Source of the DNA: Litorivivens sp047622145
GTDB lineage: Bacteria > Pseudomonadota > Gammaproteobacteria > Pseudomonadales > Spongiibacteraceae
Reading direction: 5' to 3'
Assembly: GCA_047622145.1 (NCBI GenBank)
Contig: JBLHMO010000012.1
Span: 1-34,400 of the forward strand
DNA length: 34,400 nt
Below the pieces are notes generated by a model. That model saw only the letters and a list, made by a program, of their open reading frames with translations. It did no database searches and had not been told where the DNA came from. Below, one piece after another: positions 32,303 through 34,400 of this stretch; position 1 is the first letter of the stretch; each line of letters starts with the position of its first letter. Both the position numbers and the translations under genes were made by a program.

Positions 32303-33511
32303 CTACCAATTAAACATCGAACCGTCTTCAAGCCGGTTCACCGGCAAGTACGCCCGCTCATAGGGGTAGCGAGCTGCAAGCGCTTCATTAATGTCCACAC
32401 CGTGGCCTGGCTTATCTCCAACCTTCAAATATCCGTCTTCAAAATGATAATCATGTGGGAAGACTTCGTCTGTTGCGTCTGTGTGACGCATGTATTCTTG
32501 AATACCAAAGTTCGGCACCCAGGTATCAAAGTGAAGTGCTGCGCCCATCGTGATCGGCGACAAATCAGTTGCACCATGAAAGCCGGTGCGGATCTCGTAC
32601 ATATCAGCCAGTGAAGCGATCCTGCGTAGATGGGTAATACCACCCGCGTGCACAATGGTGGCTCGGATGTAGTCGACCAATTGTTCGCTGAATAGTGTTG
32701 TGCAATCGTAGATCGAGCTAAATACTTCTCCCACCGCCAGCGGTGTTGTCGTGTGCTGTCTAATCAAGCGAAAACGCTCCTGCATTTCTGCGGGCACGGT
32801 GTCTTCTAACCAGAAAAGTCGGTGCGGCTCTAGATCTTTACCTAGGCGAGCTGCCTGAATCGGGGTCAAACGATGGTGAGAATCGTGCAATAGGTGCAGG
32901 TCTTCACCAAATTGATCGCGCAAGCGCTCAAATAATTTGGGCACGTGACGCATATATTTTTCGGTAGACCAGAGGTTTTCTTCGGGCAGGCTTGCGTTGG
33001 CGGGCTCGTAGTACATCTTATCTCCGGACACACCATAGGTGCTTGCAAGCCCAGGAACACCCGATTGTGCACGAATAGCGCGATAGCCCATGTCTTTATA
33101 GCGTGCTACCTCATCAACAGTTTCCTCAATATCGGAACCGTTAGCATGGCCGTAAACCATCACTCCGTCACGGGAGCGTCCACCCAATAATTGATAGAGA
33201 GGCATGTTGGCCAATTTTGCCTTGATATCCCAAAGCGCAACATCCACTGCCGCGATTGCAGTCATCGTGACAGGGCCTCGACGCCAGTAGCATCCTCGAT
33301 AAAGGTACTGCCAAATATCCTCTATTTGTTGTGGGTCACGTCCGATAAGGCAGGGGACCACGTGCTCCTGCAAGTAGGCCACAACCGATAGCTCTCGCCC
33401 ATTTAGAGTGGCATCCCCAATTCCGTAGACTCCCTGATCAGTAATGATTTTCAGGGTCACAAAATTGCGGTCGGGGCAGGTCACAATGACCTTGGCATCT
33501 AAGATTTTCAT
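32303..33511 (-). CDS. manD: D-mannonate dehydratase (enolase superfamily, ManD)
   Basis: This 402-residue enzyme dehydrates D-mannonate to 2-keto-3-deoxygluconate. Length and sequence closely match the characterised Novosphingobium ManD as I remember it. Mg ligands are Asp210 (HLLHDSHHR), Glu236 (FWLEDTVP) and Glu262 (LAVGEVF). Catalytic residues are Tyr159, Arg147 (YRAIRAQSG) and His212, with His312 in GFHGATDLSPI, and the C terminus is Trp402. Residue 314 is Ala, the state I recall for efficient D-mannonate enzymes as opposed to low-activity relatives that can prefer gluconate. It is the first gene of block B, divergent from the GntR regulator with an operator between. No uxuB or uxaC lies nearby, so the mannonate must come from another route. 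Confidence 0.95.
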   Translation of the reverse strand: MKILDAKVIVTCPDRNFVTLKIITDQGVYGIGDATLNGRELSVVAYLQEHVVPCLIGRDPQQIEDIWQYLYRGCYWRRGPVTMTAIAAVDVALWDIKAKLANMPLYQLLGGRSRDGVMVYGHANGSDIEETVDEVARYKDMGYRAIRAQSGVPGLASTYGVSGDKMYYEPANASLPEENLWSTEKYMRHVPKLFERLRDQFGEDLHLLHDSHHRLTPIQAARLGKDLEPHRLFWLEDTVPAEMQERFRLIRQHTTTPLAVGEVFSSIYDCTTLFSEQLVDYIRATIVHAGGITHLRRIASLADMYEIRTGFHGATDLSPITMGAALHFDTWVPNFGIQEYMRHTDATDEVFPHDYHFEDGYLKVGDKPGHGVDINEALAARYPYERAYLPVNRLEDGSMFNW

Positions 33512-33672
33512 AGTCTTTTCAATTCTTTATAGGAAATAGCTCTGTTAAACTCAGGCATCGTACGCGTACCGCCATAAAACTGGATTAACTCGGCGAATGC
33601 GCTACACTTAACAAATTGGCCTGACCACCTAGCCAACTTACCAAGCTAAAGAGCAGCGAGCAAGGGTTATTT
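33512..33672. promoter_or_regulatory. Divergent promoter region of manD and the GntR regulator gene
   Basis: This 161-base region has no coding content. It holds the third operator copy at 33615-33636. A plus-strand -10-like TACACT at 33602-33607 lies just before the operator, preceded by a weak -35-like TGGATT sixteen bases upstream. If real, the operator would overlap the regulator's own transcription start, which fits autorepression. Confidence 0.5.
33615..33636. promoter_or_regulatory. GntR-type operator between manD and its regulator
   Basis: ATTGGCCTGACCACCT is followed by AGCCAA; the first 16 bases are identical to the other two sites, and the trailing CCAA is kept with two differences before it. 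It lies 36 bases before the regulator ATG and about 104 bases before manD. Presence next to the regulator gene supports assigning all three sites to this regulator. Confidence 0.78.
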
Positions 33673-34368
33673 ATGGAATTCAAGCCGGTGAAACAGCAGC
33701 GCCTATACATGCAGGTGGCCAACCAGATAATGGGCATGGTACGAGATGAAACTATTGCTGTCGGTGCCAGACTTCCCTCCGAGCGAGACCTCGCGGAGAA
33801 ACTCGGTGTTAGCCGCCCCACAATTCGCGAGGCCATGATTGCCATGGAAATTTCAGGAGTCGTGGAGATTCGTAGCGGTTCCGGCGTGTATGTCTGCCGC
33901 AAACCGGGCCGCCAAGATACCCTACGTAAAGAGTTTGGCGCTGGCCCCTTCGAAATTCTCGAGGCCCGCCTAGCATTGGAAGGCGAAACCGCCGCCCTCG
34001 CCGCAAATAAAATCAGCAAAAAGGAATTACAGACACTCAAAAAACTATTGTCTGATATGGCCAAGGAAAACCGCCAGGAATCAGTTCACGAAGATGCCGA
34101 CGAGCAATTTCATCGAGTCATCGCCGAAGCCTCAGGCAACAGCGTGCTGGTGTCCGCAGTGGAGTGGCTATGGGCCCTGCGCAATGAGTCAGAAATTAGT
34201 CAAATGTTCCACCAAAGACTGCGCGACGAGGGTGTCCGCCCCATCATTGAAGACCATCAGGCAATCTACGACGCTCTCGCAGAAGGCAGCGCCAGCAATG
34301 CGCGCAAGGCCATGCACAAACACTTAAAAAGGGTTATCAAAACGGTTATTGATCCCCGTATTGCTTGA
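33673..34368 (+). CDS. FadR-subfamily GntR transcriptional regulator (FCD domain)
   Basis: This 231-residue protein has a winged helix-turn-helix at about 12-75 (LPSERDLAEKLGVSRPTIRE, then VVEIRSGSGVYV) and a C-terminal all-helical FCD ligand domain. Likely metal-binding residues are Asp143 and His147 in DADEQFHRVI, His195 in IIEDHQAIYDAL and His217 in MHKHLKR. This resembles regulators of hexuronate and aldonate use (UxuR/KdgR-like). The ligand is probably a pathway intermediate such as mannonate or KDG; that is inference. It is divergent from manD with an operator between, so it likely controls itself and both blocks, most simply as a repressor relieved by the intermediate. Confidence 0.92.
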   Translation: MEFKPVKQQRLYMQVANQIMGMVRDETIAVGARLPSERDLAEKLGVSRPTIREAMIAMEISGVVEIRSGSGVYVCRKPGRQDTLRKEFGAGPFEILEARLALEGETAALAANKISKKELQTLKKLLSDMAKENRQESVHEDADEQFHRVIAEASGNSVLVSAVEWLWALRNESEISQMFHQRLRDEGVRPIIEDHQAIYDALAEGSASNARKAMHKHLKRVIKTVIDPRIA

Positions 34369-34400
34369 CCGGCGCGAGCACTGCCGGAATAATGGAAAAG

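Noticed and set aside
1..34400. CRISPR arrays, tRNA or rRNA genes, complete insertion sequences, prophage genes
   Set aside because: No regularly spaced repeats, no tRNA or rRNA-like segments and no intact transposase, integrase or phage structural gene were seen on reading through the window.

Overview
The window looks like chromosomal DNA of a marine-type gammaproteobacterium, possibly of the Cellvibrionales/Spongiibacteraceae kind. The basis is the mix of FecA/BtuB-type TonB-dependent receptors, moderate GC, a HemH/LON-domain pair and a FadR-type sugar regulator. This placement is inference from gene style; there is no rRNA or marker gene to settle it. No tRNA, rRNA or CRISPR array was seen.

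Positions 1-6450 hold small housekeeping and redox genes: a secreted fasciclin-domain protein with a clear terminator, a decayed DUF481 gene, a small cytochrome c, a DCC-family (DUF393) protein with a possible Cys-rich small partner, an unrecognised 222-aa protein, a glutathione-peroxidase-like protein, a DUF2892 membrane protein, an acyl-CoA-dehydrogenase-fold (HsaA-like) monooxygenase and a flavin reductase-like protein. Positions 6450-8680 are a gene graveyard. Remnants of a DUF1653 gene, an AAA-type ATPase N-terminus, a DUF1643 gene, an IS66-type TnpA and perhaps the tail of a quinoprotein dehydrogenase can be read through stops and frameshifts. Intact ferrochelatase (hemH) and LON-substrate-binding-domain genes follow (8681-10384).

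Positions 10620-34368 form one large carbohydrate-oxidation locus in two blocks. Block A is read on the minus strand from 25796 down to 10620: a propeller-HEAT-cytochrome c dehydrogenase, Gfo/Idh oxidoreductase, Nramp-fold transporter, second Gfo/Idh, TonB-dependent receptor, KDPG aldolase (eda), second propeller-HEAT-cytochrome c protein, DUF1080 (3-keto-disaccharide hydrolase family) and a ThuA protein. A ThuA lipoprotein diverges at 26106. Block B runs from 33511 down to 27009: D-mannonate dehydratase (manD), TonB-dependent receptor, KDG kinase (kdgK) and a BtuB-like receptor. A FadR-type GntR regulator diverges at 33673.

The blocks are linked in two ways. ManD, KdgK and Eda are split between them but together make a complete route from D-mannonate to pyruvate and glyceraldehyde-3-phosphate. 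A near-identical palindromic element (core ATTGGCCTGACCACCT) occurs at exactly three places: before the GntR/manD pair, before the divergent dehydrogenase/ThuA pair and before the block A TonB receptor. I infer a single regulon that imports a glycoside or oligosaccharide, oxidises it in the periplasm with electrons passed to cytochrome c, cleaves a 3-keto-type intermediate, and funnels an aldonic acid through the lower Entner-Doudoroff pathway. The combination is the most interesting system in the window; the substrate cannot be read from sequence.
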